Part shown: positions 8,687-17,955 of the stretch, one piece after another
Layout of the letters: each line of letters starts with the position of its first letter
Position numbering within the stretch: position 1 is the stretch's first letter
Origin: Bacteroidota bacterium
GTDB lineage: Bacteria; Bacteroidota; Bacteroidia; Flavobacteriales; Schleiferiaceae
NCBI GenBank assembly: GCA_024742495.1
Contig: JANSYJ010000004.1
Coordinates: 186,001 to 250,000 of the forward strand
DNA: 64,000 nucleotides
Reading direction: 5' to 3'
Translations under genes and position numbers: made by a program
Notes under the pieces: model-generated
Database searches by the model: none
What the model was told of the DNA's origin: nothing
Seen by the model: only the letters and a program-made list of their open reading frames with translations

Positions 8687-10144
8687 ATGCCGGGAATAGT
8701 ACGATCGATTGTTTTAGGAATTTGCGCTTTAATTATTGTGGCAGGTTGTCGCAAGGGTGAAATAAGCCGTAATGGTGTGCCTGATACTTTCATTAGCTAT
8801 GAAGCTATAAACCTAAGCGGTGCAAACCGTTTAAACTCTTCGGTTCGCCTAACTTGGTATGGCACCGATGGCGACGGATATATTACTGGATATGAGCTTT
8901 CGCTCGATAATCAGAATTGGGAATATACCACTACCCAAGATTCGGTATTTCTCTTTGACATCCCCCCCGGTACTGACTCGGCTGACATTAGCTTCTTCGT
9001 GAGAGCTATTGACAACGATAACAATACCGACCCCAGCCCGGCCTTTCTCCGGGTTCCCTTAATTAACACCCCACCTGATGCGGCCTTTTTAGATGATCGC
9101 GGTCCATCGGATACCGCATTTATTGCCGCCACTTTCTTTTGGCAAGCCTCCGACCCTGATGGGAATAGCACCCTGAAGTCGGTGGAAATGAGAATTAATG
9201 ATGGCGACTGGACCGAGATCGATCGCAGTCAAAATCTAATAAGCTTCCTAGCAGATACCTCCGTGCAATCGGGAACAGCTAGCGCTCAAATTTATTACGG
9301 CAACTCCACTGCCGCCGCATCAAATACTATTAATGGCCTTCGGGTTAATGATAGTAACCGAATTTACATCCGCTCCACCGATATTGCTGATGCCGTTAGT
9401 GATATTGATACCAGCAACAGTTTTTATTTCCGCGCAAAAAGCAGCGGCACAAAAATACTTTGGATATCAGGTCATAATTCCGCTACTACGGCAGAATATC
9501 GTGGCTATATAGATGCCAATAATCTTAACTACGACTTTTTAAACTTCGGCTTTGCCCAAGGATTAAATTTACCGAAGTACTTTGATCCTACGGTGCGTTT
9601 AATCTTTGATCAATACGAGCAGGCCTTTCTCAATCTTCCATCAACCAATTTCAGAAATACGGTTACGGGAGATGAAAAACCATTGATTGATTACCTCGCA
9701 CCAATTATCCAACGCTTTACCGATAATGGAGGGCGCTACTTTTTAACCACCCAACTTACCAAAACCCAAGATTTAAGCGAATCGCGGTCTGTATATCCTA
9801 TTGATGCCATATCCACTTCCTCCGTTCCTGGTTCACAGGCTAGGATTGTTTCCGATTCGGCTCTAATTCCTTTAATAGATACCGCCCGCTATCCAAGCCT
9901 AAACCCCACCAATGTAGAGTTTGGGGTAGTGCCGATGATTGCTTCTGCGGACGCTCAAAACTTTTACCTCGCTCAAATTACGCGCTTTCGCGGATGGGAT
10001 GGCAGCTCCCAAGTGGTAGCCGCGGTTCGACGCAGAGGAGGTACCATATCTCAAGTCTTTTTCTGCATGGAAATCCATCGTTTTGATAAAAACAGTGGTC
10101 AGGTAGAACAACTAATTGGTGAAATATTCAACAATGAATTTTAA
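8687..10144 (+). CDS. Lipoprotein with two Fn3-like domains and an alpha/beta C-terminal domain
   Basis: Starts at ATG 8687; a TTG at 8642 is in frame but lies in the terminator. MPGIVRSIVLGICALIIVAGC is a lipoprotein signal with Cys21 as the lipidation site. Residues ~35-125 (RLTWYGTDGDGYITGYELS, ISFFVRAIDNDNNTDPSP) and ~130-250 (FFWQASDPDGN, IYIRSTDIADAVSDID) are Ig/Fn3-like. From ~260 an alpha/beta domain begins with TKILWISGHN and includes DNGGRYFLTTQL, reminiscent of class I glutamine-amidotransferase-like folds of surface proteins without an obvious catalytic triad. It overlaps the following TonB-dependent receptor by 11 nt. Likely a surface-exposed or periplasmic accessory lipoprotein of that receptor; function unproven. 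Confidence 0.75.
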   Translation: MPGIVRSIVLGICALIIVAGCRKGEISRNGVPDTFISYEAINLSGANRLNSSVRLTWYGTDGDGYITGYELSLDNQNWEYTTTQDSVFLFDIPPGTDSADISFFVRAIDNDNNTDPSPAFLRVPLINTPPDAAFLDDRGPSDTAFIAATFFWQASDPDGNSTLKSVEMRINDGDWTEIDRSQNLISFLADTSVQSGTASAQIYYGNSTAAASNTINGLRVNDSNRIYIRSTDIADAVSDIDTSNSFYFRAKSSGTKILWISGHNSATTAEYRGYIDANNLNYDFLNFGFAQGLNLPKYFDPTVRLIFDQYEQAFLNLPSTNFRNTVTGDEKPLIDYLAPIIQRFTDNGGRYFLTTQLTKTQDLSESRSVYPIDAISTSSVPGSQARIVSDSALIPLIDTARYPSLNPTNVEFGVVPMIASADAQNFYLAQITRFRGWDGSSQVVAAVRRRGGTISQVFFCMEIHRFDKNSGQVEQLIGEIFNNEF

Positions 10145-12974
10145 GCACTTAATCCATGGCATACTTGCCCTCGTTCTAAGTACCAATATTTGGGCTCAGG
10201 ATGAGAAAGCCTCAATGAGCGGAGTGGTCACTGATGCTAAAACTGGAGAAACGCTAATTGGCGCCAATGTTACCTTAGTGGGAACCTACCTTGGTGGGGC
10301 AACCGACTACAATGGGAACTATCTTATCTCGGGTATTAAACCAAAAGACTATACCGTTAAGGTGCAGTTTATCGGCTATGAGACCAAGCTCTTTACAGGG
10401 ATAAGCTTTGAACCTGGCGAAAGCAAGGTGTTTGATATTACCATTCGAGAACAAAGTGAATCCTTAAATGAAGTAACCGTTGTTGGTAATAAGGAACAAA
10501 TTAGCCTCGAAAAGGCTAGTAGTGAAATTCGAATTAGCCAAGATCAAATTTCAAAAATGAATGTGCGTGATGTGCAGGAAGTTTTAGAAATGCAGGCTGG
10601 GGTAGTGAAAACACAAGATGGACTGCAAATTCGCGGTGCTCGTGTTTACGAAACCGAATACATTGTAGATGGTATATCTGCCCAAGATCCACTAGCTGGA
10701 ACCGGCTTTGGTGTTGCCGTAAACTCTAGTGCTATTTCCAGCATCGACCTCATCACCGGTGGTGTTGGCGCCGAATTTGGAGGCGGTAGCTCAGGTGTTG
10801 TTAATACCCGTATACGTGAGGGTGGTGAAAAATTTGCCATCAGCGGAAGCTACCAACGCGATAATTTAGGTGATGCCTCGGTTGCCAGCAGTTTTAATAG
10901 TGATCGCTTTGAGCTTAATATTGGAAGTCCCATTCCTGGAACCAAAAATAAACTCACCCTTTTTGCTAGCGCGTCCGTGTTTATGAGTGATGGTTACTTT
11001 GGTCCTACAGCCGATCAATTAAACAGCTCCCTATTTACCGCAAACCCTGAGTTTTGGGCACCTCGCTTCTCAAACTCCTATACCAATACATTCAAGTTCG
11101 CCTATAAGATTGCCCCGGGAACCAAGCTAACTTTAACCAACCAGCATTCCTTAAATGTCAATCAGAATACAAGGACCCTGCAGATTGTTGGTTTTGATGC
11201 TATTCTCACTCCTGGCTTTCAATACTCTAGAAGTAATAATTTGGATAATGCCACCACCTATACGCATCACTCCAATCTTACCGCCTTAAATCTTAACCAC
11301 CTCATTAATAAAAACTGGGGGATGAGCTTTTCCGCCGGTCGCCTATTCACCAATATGCGCGCCGATGCCAATGGTCGCCCTTTCCGTACCGAAACGGTAG
11401 ATCAAATTTTAGATGAAGAGCATATTGTTTCTTATCCCGTTTCCATCTTTAACCCTGGCGATCCACGTGGGATTTACTATGTATCGGTGGGAGATGGCTT
11501 AATTAACAATGGTGGTATTACCCCGGTTTGGCATGATCACTATGTTGAAGAATATACCTTTAATGCCAAAGCTACTTGGATTCCCGACGCTAAAAATCAT
11601 GAACTAAGTTTTGGCCTCCAAAATACCTTTACCGAATACCAATGGGTTGATGTAAGTCGTCCTTGGGTAGGCGCACCTATTAGAATTAATGATAGCACAT
11701 TTACGCAATCGGTAAGCATTGGTTCCAGTAATGATATTTGGGCGGTTAAACCAGTAGAAACGGGGCTGTTCTTCCAAGATAAAATCTCTTACAAAGGAAT
11801 TATAGCAACCTTGGGATTGCGTTGGAATTTCTGGGCACCAGGTAAATTTGCCGACGATGCGGTGGCCGATCCTAGCGCGCCGGTGATTGATCAGGTTCGC
11901 GAAGACTATAATGCTAAAACTAGTTCCGTATTTGGATTGCGCTGGAAAGCCCGTCTTCTTCCAAAAATAAACGTGAGCTTCCCAGTAACGGAAAACAATG
12001 TGCTTTACTTCAATTATGGCCACAGCATGCGATTACCGCATCCGCGTTTTGTGTACGCGGGCTTAGATCCAACCTATCAAGATCGCTCATTCCTCTCCAG
12101 CTTGGGGAATCCCGATTTGGATCCTGAAGTAAATGTGAGTTATGAAATTGGATTAAAGTCTAAGTTAAATAAGGACTTAGCCATGAGCCTAACCGCCTTT
12201 AACAATAACCGCTTTGACTATATCGTAAGTCGCTCGGTAATTGTGGCAGATCAAACCGGTCGACCGACCACTAAAAACTTTTATATCAATCAGGACTATG
12301 CCAATATTTATGGGGTAGAATTGGCTTTGAATTACCGCATCGGTCGCTACTTTACCAGTTTCTCCAATTTTGCCTATCAGGTTGCTCGAGGTAAATCTAA
12401 CTCGGCTCGTGAATCGAGTTTGCAAATTGAACAGAATGGAGAAGTATCCTTAAGTAGAGAACAGTATCTAGCTTTTGATCGCCCTTGGAATATTAATATG
12501 GGAATCATTTTCGCACCCGATAGTACGCTACCAATTTTAGGCGTGGACTTCACCGGCTTCAGGGCTTTCCTATCCTATCAGTTTACTTCCGGTTTCCGCT
12601 ATACACCCATGGAGCGAACTCAAGTTAATGAACTAGGCCGTCCTATTTATGAGGCCTTGGTTGATCAATATTTAGAGGGTCAAGCGAGCCCCTGGCATAA
12701 TTTCGATTTAAAATTATCCTACAATATCCCCATGGGTTTAAAGAATGGCAAGGGGGTTTCGATAAGCATGGAAATTCGAAATCTTACTGATGCTAAGAAT
12801 TCGCAAATCATTAACCCAGTAACGGGCCGAGCTTACGAATTTGGTGATGATGTGCCCATTACATGGCGGGATCCGCGCTACAATGGGCCACAGGAATCTG
12901 GTTTAGATCCCCGTAATCCAGCGCGCTATCTAGCCCCTCGTCAAATATTATACGGAATAGAATTTCGCTTTTAA
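10134..12974 (+). CDS. TonB-dependent receptor with carboxypeptidase-regulatory N-domain
   Basis: 946 residues; ATG at 10134 gives a signal peptide MNFKHLIHGILALVLS-TNIWAQ. Residues ~25-110 are a CarboxypepD-reg-like domain (MSGVVTDAKTGETLIGANVT, GNYLISGIKPKDYTVKVQFI). Residues ~115-250 form the plug (ISQDQISKMNVRDVQEVLE, GLQIRGARVYETEYIVDG, GGVGAEFGGGSSGVVNT). The rest is a 22-strand-type barrel ending in the aromatic terminal residues ILYGIEFRF. No SusD partner is adjacent; instead a PorV-like barrel and lipoproteins flank it, unlike a glycan utilisation locus. It probably imports, or helps present, a large substrate across the outer membrane using TonB energy; the substrate cannot be read from sequence. 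Confidence 0.9.
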   Translation: MNFKHLIHGILALVLSTNIWAQDEKASMSGVVTDAKTGETLIGANVTLVGTYLGGATDYNGNYLISGIKPKDYTVKVQFIGYETKLFTGISFEPGESKVFDITIREQSESLNEVTVVGNKEQISLEKASSEIRISQDQISKMNVRDVQEVLEMQAGVVKTQDGLQIRGARVYETEYIVDGISAQDPLAGTGFGVAVNSSAISSIDLITGGVGAEFGGGSSGVVNTRIREGGEKFAISGSYQRDNLGDASVASSFNSDRFELNIGSPIPGTKNKLTLFASASVFMSDGYFGPTADQLNSSLFTANPEFWAPRFSNSYTNTFKFAYKIAPGTKLTLTNQHSLNVNQNTRTLQIVGFDAILTPGFQYSRSNNLDNATTYTHHSNLTALNLNHLINKNWGMSFSAGRLFTNMRADANGRPFRTETVDQILDEEHIVSYPVSIFNPGDPRGIYYVSVGDGLINNGGITPVWHDHYVEEYTFNAKATWIPDAKNHELSFGLQNTFTEYQWVDVSRPWVGAPIRINDSTFTQSVSIGSSNDIWAVKPVETGLFFQDKISYKGIIATLGLRWNFWAPGKFADDAVADPSAPVIDQVREDYNAKTSSVFGLRWKARLLPKINVSFPVTENNVLYFNYGHSMRLPHPRFVYAGLDPTYQDRSFLSSLGNPDLDPEVNVSYEIGLKSKLNKDLAMSLTAFNNNRFDYIVSRSVIVADQTGRPTTKNFYINQDYANIYGVELALNYRIGRYFTSFSNFAYQVARGKSNSARESSLQIEQNGEVSLSREQYLAFDRPWNINMGIIFAPDSTLPILGVDFTGFRAFLSYQFTSGFRYTPMERTQVNELGRPIYEALVDQYLEGQASPWHNFDLKLSYNIPMGLKNGKGVSISMEIRNLTDAKNSQIINPVTGRAYEFGDDVPITWRDPRYNGPQESGLDPRNPARYLAPRQILYGIEFRF

Positions 12975-12976
12975 CG

Positions 12977-13990
12977 ATGAAGAAACTGATCACATACATC
13001 ATCGCTCTGCTATTTAGCATTCCGGCTATGGCTCAGATCCTTCCTAATTATGGAGGCGAACGCGCAGGCCTATCAGCCTTGAGCTTTTTAAAGAACGACA
13101 TGAGCACCCGCTCTTTAGGACTTGGCGGAACCAGCCTTGCCATTGAGGGTGATGCTTATGCGGTAATTAATAATCCCGCCGCACTTACCGATCTTAAAAG
13201 AACAACTTATGCCCTTAGTCATCTCTTCTTAGGTGGCGGCGTAAATCAATCATTTGCGGTAGGTAACTTTCCGCTGGCCGACAAAACCAGCACCCTGAGC
13301 TTTAGCATCAATTCTTTAAACTCTGGTGACATGGAAGAGCGCACCGAGTTTCAGCCCATGGGAACCGGCAGGCAGGTATCGGTAGCCAATATTGCAGTTG
13401 GAGCTACATACTCCCGTCAGCTTTCCGCCTTATTTAGTGCAGCGGTTACAGTAAAATACATCTACGAAGGAATAGCCGGCTTCCACAATAGCAATGCTAC
13501 GGTTGACCTGGCCTTTTTATACCGCACCGATTTTAAAGATTTAAAGTTCGCAGCCATGGTGCAAAATTTTGGCGGAAACTCTTCTTTAGGCAGCGATGCT
13601 GACATCCCTACTACTTTTAACCGCTCTACCGGCCTAGGTTTAGAAGCCAATGTTGTGCCCACCATTTTTAAGCTTGGCATTAGCATGGTCCCCTGGAAAA
13701 AAGGCAATCACAGCCTCTTAACCGCGGTGCAGCTTAATCACCCGAACGATAATGCGGAGAATTACAGCGCCGGGGTAGAATACCGCTGGAAAGATTTATT
13801 TTTCGCTAGGGCTGGATATCGACTTAGTGTGCGCCACCGTCACATTCCAACCTTCGGAATAGGCATGCGCAGCCGCTTGGGGAACCATCCTTTCTATATC
13901 GATTACGCTGCAAATCCTACAAATTTCATTGGCCTTCAACATAGTATTGGCCTTCGTTTTCAAATTTTTAATGTCGCCGAGCGCTCATGA
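12977..13990 (+). CDS. PorV/PorQ-family outer-membrane beta-barrel
   Basis: 337 residues with signal peptide MKKLITYIIALLFSIPAMAQ. The N-terminal block of the mature protein (GLSALSFLKNDMSTRSLGLG, GDAYAVINNPAALTDL) is the hallmark of the PorV/PorQ (UPF0164) FadL-like barrels of Bacteroidota. Alternating strands continue to the C-terminal aromatic strand GLRFQIFNV. PorV-type proteins act as shuttle or accessory barrels of the type IX secretion system, but this is a paralogue inside a TonB-receptor block, so a dedicated role with that receptor is equally possible. It begins 2 nt after the receptor stop and overlaps the next gene by 4 nt. Confidence 0.85.
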   Translation: MKKLITYIIALLFSIPAMAQILPNYGGERAGLSALSFLKNDMSTRSLGLGGTSLAIEGDAYAVINNPAALTDLKRTTYALSHLFLGGGVNQSFAVGNFPLADKTSTLSFSINSLNSGDMEERTEFQPMGTGRQVSVANIAVGATYSRQLSALFSAAVTVKYIYEGIAGFHNSNATVDLAFLYRTDFKDLKFAAMVQNFGGNSSLGSDADIPTTFNRSTGLGLEANVVPTIFKLGISMVPWKKGNHSLLTAVQLNHPNDNAENYSAGVEYRWKDLFFARAGYRLSVRHRHIPTFGIGMRSRLGNHPFYIDYAANPTNFIGLQHSIGLRFQIFNVAERS

Positions 13991-15243
13991 AAAGAATTGC
14001 CCTACTTAGCATCATTTTCTTAGCCATCCTCTCATCAGGATGTGAAGACTATCTCGGTAAAAAAACCGAACTCGACTTTATCGACATCCCACCAGATAAT
14101 AGCATCCGGGATATTGCCTACGTTCCAATCTTACCTATTTTAAACGACTTTAATCGCCCCAGTGATGTTTGTGCCGGTTTTGATGGGCTCATTTATGTAG
14201 TGGATGAAGGCAGTGAAGAGGTAATCTCCATGGATGAGTCTGGACGCATATTGGGTCGCTTTTCCATCCCAGGAGCTAAATCCGTAATTCAAGATCGTCG
14301 CTTCGATTTGCTCGTTATTGGTACCGCCGATTCCACGCTCAGTTTGGGAAGTCAGGATACAACTTTAAGCTTCTCTACCATTTACCGCCTCCGTATGGCA
14401 GGTGCTGGAGCCTATGACCTAAACAATGCTAGAATTGTAAATAAAATTATGCATCCCTTTTACTATACACAAGGGAATCCCGTACGTCGTACCAATGATT
14501 TCGTGCAGTTTACAAATATTGGCATCATTGGAAATAATCAAGATCCCAATCGTAATAATCAGTTTTATGTAAGTCGAAAGTACGTGCGTAATCCAGATCC
14601 CGATCCTAGTAATCCAGAAGTAAGTAGTGGTCCTTTAGGGCCCAATGATGCCGTTCTTCACTTCGACAATGAAGATGTATTGATTTCACCTATATCCGTT
14701 CAAACGGCCTCTGGCTTCTTCAACGACTTTTTCGCATACCCTTCTGGCATTAGCACCCTAACCCAAGCACCACAGTTTGGCGCCACCAGCAGTAGCGACT
14801 TTTTATATACATCCCTCGAAGAAAACAATGCTTTAAAGGTGCAGTACATTCAATTCGTTGAAACTGAATTTGGTGCCGAATATCAGCCACGTATTTTGGC
14901 CTCTGGAGACACTTCTCAAGCCGATGGCTTTATAAATTCTCCCAATAAATTTCGTCAACCTACCGATATCACCTTATCCGGAGATGGTACTCAATTTATT
15001 TTCGTGGTAGACAGTGAAACCGATTCGCTCTATCAGTTTTCCTTTACAGGATTTGAAGGGGTTCGCCCACCAGCTGCTGCAGGAATTGACCGCTATGTAA
15101 AAGCCAGTTTTGGCGGAACCGGAAATGACTTAATGCAATTTAATGATCCCGTAGCGGTGGCCTATTTCAATCAAATCGTTTATGTGGCCGATGCCGGAAA
15201 TGGTCGGATTATGCGCTATAAGTTAACCTTGGATTTCGATTAA
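13987..15243 (+). CDS. Lipoprotein with NHL/beta-propeller-like repeats
   Basis: 418 residues; the signal MKRIALLSIIFLAILSSGC puts the lipidated Cys at residue 19. Repeated strands with the NHL-like wording NRPSDVCAGFDGLIYVVDEG, TDITLSGDGTQFIFVVDSET and NDPVAVAYFNQIVYVADAGN-GRIMRY indicate a beta-propeller. A middle segment is rich in Asp/Pro/Asn (PDPDPSNPEV). It overlaps the PorV-like gene by 4 nt and completes a four-gene unit (8687-15243) coding for two lipoproteins and two barrels. Likely outer-membrane-anchored, with a binding rather than a catalytic role; ligand unknown. Confidence 0.75.
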   Translation: MKRIALLSIIFLAILSSGCEDYLGKKTELDFIDIPPDNSIRDIAYVPILPILNDFNRPSDVCAGFDGLIYVVDEGSEEVISMDESGRILGRFSIPGAKSVIQDRRFDLLVIGTADSTLSLGSQDTTLSFSTIYRLRMAGAGAYDLNNARIVNKIMHPFYYTQGNPVRRTNDFVQFTNIGIIGNNQDPNRNNQFYVSRKYVRNPDPDPSNPEVSSGPLGPNDAVLHFDNEDVLISPISVQTASGFFNDFFAYPSGISTLTQAPQFGATSSSDFLYTSLEENNALKVQYIQFVETEFGAEYQPRILASGDTSQADGFINSPNKFRQPTDITLSGDGTQFIFVVDSETDSLYQFSFTGFEGVRPPAAAGIDRYVKASFGGTGNDLMQFNDPVAVAYFNQIVYVADAGNGRIMRYKLTLDFD

Positions 15244-15294
15244 TCATTTCAATCGTCCTTAACTAATTTAAAGATTGATTGAAAGCTTTGCCTC

Positions 15295-15324
15295 TTCGGG
15301 TTTAAAGAGAAAAAACTACTTTTG
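15295..15324 (+). promoter_or_regulatory. Bacteroidota-type promoter before the CHU_C gene
   Basis: TACTTTTG (15317-15324) is an exact TAnnTTTG -7 element; TTCG at 15295-15298, 18 nt upstream, approximates the -33 TTTG. The ATG at 15334 is only 9 nt downstream, so the transcript would be nearly leaderless. This supports 15334 over an in-frame TTG at 15322. Confidence 0.6.
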
Positions 15325-15333
15325 GTAGATTCT

Positions 15334-15750
15334 ATGCGGAAAACTGCTTACATAATTATTCTATTCTTTGGCCTTGGCCTCAGTGCAGCTTCGGCTCAAA
15401 GCCCTCAAGGCTTCGGCTCGAGCTCCTCAAATGGAACGATCTGTCCGCTGTATATTCCCAATGCTTTTACCCCTAATGGTGATAATATCAACGATCAATT
15501 TGAACTGCGAATTAGTGAAAATTGCGAAGTGGTAAGTTTTTCCCTGCAAGTCTTCGATCGTTGGGGACGAATGGTTTACCAAACTGAAAGCATGGAAGCG
15601 GATCAAGCTTGGGATGGAAAATCCGATAACAAGGAATTGGAACAAGGTGTTTACCTCTATAAAATTCAGGCAGAGTTTCTGAATTACAACAATCGTAAGG
15701 CCAATCCTGTTAAAGTGAATAAACAAGGCTCGGTAGTCTTAATTCGCTAA
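15334..15750 (+). CDS. Stand-alone gliding-motility-type C-terminal domain (CHU_C) protein
   Basis: 138 residues: a signal peptide (MRKTAYIIILFFGLGLSAASAQ), a short Ser/Gly linker, then a complete CHU_C / T9SS type B sorting domain filling the rest: CPLYIPNAFTPNGDNINDQF, FSLQVFDRWGRMVYQTES, QAWDGKSDNKELEQGVYLY and the terminal KQGSVVLIR. In the family this domain is the C-terminal tail of large exported proteins; here there is no cargo at all. It is the first of four overlapping genes (the next ATG uses the last base of its TAA). It may be a minimal secreted protein or a surface factor using the fold itself; the assignment of the domain is firm, the role is not. Confidence 0.85.
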   Translation: MRKTAYIIILFFGLGLSAASAQSPQGFGSSSSNGTICPLYIPNAFTPNGDNINDQFELRISENCEVVSFSLQVFDRWGRMVYQTESMEADQAWDGKSDNKELEQGVYLYKIQAEFLNYNNRKANPVKVNKQGSVVLIR

Positions 15751-16148
15751 TGAATCGCATTCTTTTTCTCTTCATCATATTCATGGTACCATTTTGGTCC
15801 CATGCCCAAAATTCCAATCTTCAAATTAAGGTTGAAGGTATTACCGAACTCAGCGGCAAGCTCATGTTTAAGCTTAGCGACGAAAATGGTAAGGAGGTTT
15901 ATAAGTCCAGCCATCCCGTTAAGGAATCGGTTGAAATCATCAGCTTAAAGCTGAAACCAGGTAAATATGCCCTAGCTATATTTCACGATGCCAATAATAA
16001 TGATGAGCTCGACAAAGCCTTCTCTGGTATACCGACTGAAAAATATGGCTTTAGCAATAATGCCAGAGGTATTTTCGGCCCACCAGACCTTGTTGACCAA
16101 TTGTTTAACTTGGAGCAATCAAAACAAATCAAAGTTTTTATAAAGTGA
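15750..16148 (+). CDS. DUF2141 secreted protein
   Basis: 132 residues with a signal peptide (MNRILFLFIIFMVPFWSHAQ). The mature part matches DUF2141: strand ISLKLKPGKYALAIFHDANN, an acidic loop NNDELDKAF, then GIPTEKYGFSNNARG and a final beta strand. DUF2141 proteins are small periplasmic or outer-membrane-associated beta-sandwich proteins of unknown function, common next to barrel proteins. The start codon overlaps the upstream stop by one base and its stop overlaps the downstream GTG by 4 nt, so it is translated as part of the four-gene unit. Confidence 0.85.
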   Translation: MNRILFLFIIFMVPFWSHAQNSNLQIKVEGITELSGKLMFKLSDENGKEVYKSSHPVKESVEIISLKLKPGKYALAIFHDANNNDELDKAFSGIPTEKYGFSNNARGIFGPPDLVDQLFNLEQSKQIKVFIK

Positions 16149-16918
16149 AAAACCTCCTCTGTGGTCTTTCCCTGCTTCTCTTCAGCCTATCTCTCGGGGC
16201 CCAAAACCGATTGGAAGGCAACTACATCCTTACTTCCTTTGGTGCCAGTTTCGATCAGTTTAATGATGCTTATGTATCGCCCGTGAATTACGATGGCTAT
16301 TCGGGTTTATTCGGTCTTGGCTGGCATACCTACACTGGCCCATGGATGAATAATTTGGATGTATTGGGTCATGCGGGTTGGCAAAGCCCACAGCTTCAAG
16401 CAAACCAAGGCAGTAGAACCCTTGGCCTTGGTTTTAGAGGGCATTACAGCTTAAGATATCGTTTTTGGAAATCCAATACTCACCAGATCTTTGCCGGTGT
16501 TTACAGTCAAAATGCCTTTATCCTCAGAGAACACTCCAATTACAGCAATAGCGCCCAAAGTTTTAGTGGCTTTTTTGGCTATGGCCCAAGTCTAGCCTAT
16601 ACTTTTAGTAATAGCAGCAAAATATTTAAAAAGGATTGGCATTGGTCCTGGCAAAGTGAAGTGAATATTCCCCTTGGAACTTATCTGCTTCGACCTAATT
16701 TCATTCGACAGTATTCGGCCGGTGAAATTGGCGACCGTGGGCATCATTTCTTAAATGGAACTTGGCAAATCGATTTCCGCCACAGCTTAATTTGGCACCT
16801 AAGAACGGGAAATCAAATACGACTAATGTACGCTTGGGAGTACTTCCAAACCGATCGTTTTAACGCCCTCTATAATGGCGGCCATCAAGTTCAGCTTCAA
16901 CTCTTTTTTAAGTTATGA
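16145..16918 (+). CDS. Putative outer-membrane beta-barrel protein
   Basis: 257 residues. The start is a GTG within GTGA, overlapping the DUF2141 stop; a signal peptide follows (KNLLCGLSLLLFSLSLGAQ). The remaining sequence alternates aromatic and small residues in strands of ~10 (SGLFGLGWHTYTG, GFRGHYSLRYRFW, WQIDFRHSLIWHL, IRLMYAWEYFQTD) and ends with the Phe-terminated strand VQLQLFFKL, typical of an eight- to twelve-stranded barrel inserted by BamA. I do not recognise a named family. Its neighbours are DUF2141 and a lipoprotein protease. Probably outer membrane. Confidence 0.65.
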   Translation: MKNLLCGLSLLLFSLSLGAQNRLEGNYILTSFGASFDQFNDAYVSPVNYDGYSGLFGLGWHTYTGPWMNNLDVLGHAGWQSPQLQANQGSRTLGLGFRGHYSLRYRFWKSNTHQIFAGVYSQNAFILREHSNYSNSAQSFSGFFGYGPSLAYTFSNSSKIFKKDWHWSWQSEVNIPLGTYLLRPNFIRQYSAGEIGDRGHHFLNGTWQIDFRHSLIWHLRTGNQIRLMYAWEYFQTDRFNALYNGGHQVQLQLFFKL

Positions 16919-17913
16919 GGAGGATTGCGCTTATATTGATTGTATTGATTTTAGGAGCTTGCGAAGCTTCCCTATTGCCAGAAGACCCCAATAGCACGCC
17001 AGAAGAAAACTTTCAAAGCTTAGCCGAAACCGTAGGTGAAAAGTACAGTTTCTTTGAGCTTAAAGACATCGATTGGGAATCATCCTCTAACTTTTATCGG
17101 CAGCGCTTATCGCCAGACATGAGTGATGAAGCCCTCTTTGAAGTATTGGATAGCCTGCTTTATATTTTACGCGATGGCCATGTTAACCTGGTAGCGCCAT
17201 TTAATTTAAGCAGAAACTGGTCTTGGTATTTAGAGGCTCCCGAAAACTTTAGAGATGATATTTTGGAGCGCCATTACTTAGCTAATGATTATTTGGTTGT
17301 TGGTGGTTTTCGATGTCGCTACTTACGTGATAGCATTGCCTATATACACTACAACAGTTTTAGTGCTTCCTTTAGTGAGGCGCAAATCGAAAGTATTTTT
17401 CGCTTTATCGCCCCCGCCAAGGGGCTTATCCTAGATTTAAGAAATAATGGCGGAGGCAGCTTAAATAATACTTATCGCTTGGCGGGTCGTTTCATTAGCA
17501 GCAATGTGCAAGCCCTTATTAGTGATGAAAAAACTGGGCCGGGGCCGAATGATTTTGGCAAAGCCACTTCCTTAACTATTCCCGCTCTTGGGGATTATCC
17601 TTTCCTGAAACCAGTGGTGCTTTTAACCAATCGCCGTTGTTATTCTGCGACCAATACCTTCACCGCAATCTCTAAATCGTTTAATCATTTTTACCACCTA
17701 GGCGACACCACTGGCGGTGGCGGTGGTATACCAATAGACTATGAACTTCCCAATGGCTGGCGTTATCGCTTTTCAGCCACCCGAAGCTTCACACCCGATG
17801 GATTTAATATTGAGTTAGGGCTTCCGCCTGATAGTGCTTTCAACTTAGATCCCCTACTCCTTCAACAGGGTACTGATCAATATATTGAAGCCGCTTTGGA
17901 TTACCTGGATTAG
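16915..17913 (+). CDS. S41-family peptidase, lipoprotein
   Basis: 332 residues; MRRIALILIVLILGAC is a lipoprotein signal with Cys16. The S41 (C-terminal processing peptidase / tricorn-core) fold is visible: the helical N-domain, IAYIHYNSF, the Asp-rich strand KGLILDLRNNGGGSLNN and the nucleophile region VVLLTNRRCYSATNTFTA with the catalytic Ser in YSAT. No PDZ domain is evident, as in the short Bacteroidota S41 lipoproteins. It would act on peptides or protein tails at the outer or inner membrane face. As last gene of the unit with CHU_C, DUF2141 and a barrel it might process one of them (inference). Confidence 0.85.
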   Translation: MRRIALILIVLILGACEASLLPEDPNSTPEENFQSLAETVGEKYSFFELKDIDWESSSNFYRQRLSPDMSDEALFEVLDSLLYILRDGHVNLVAPFNLSRNWSWYLEAPENFRDDILERHYLANDYLVVGGFRCRYLRDSIAYIHYNSFSASFSEAQIESIFRFIAPAKGLILDLRNNGGGSLNNTYRLAGRFISSNVQALISDEKTGPGPNDFGKATSLTIPALGDYPFLKPVVLLTNRRCYSATNTFTAISKSFNHFYHLGDTTGGGGGIPIDYELPNGWRYRFSATRSFTPDGFNIELGLPPDSAFNLDPLLLQQGTDQYIEAALDYLD

Positions 17914-17955
17914 GTCTGAAAATCCGACTAAATCGCATCAAGATCTACTAAATCT

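Noticed and set aside
11604-12023. 139-codon minus-strand frame inside the TonB receptor
   Set aside because: Lies across conserved barrel coding sequence; no protein-like features.
15247-15284. Inverted repeat TTTCAATC ... GATTGAAA after the NHL-like lipoprotein gene
   Set aside because: Loop of 22 nt and no T-tract, so it is not a convincing intrinsic terminator.
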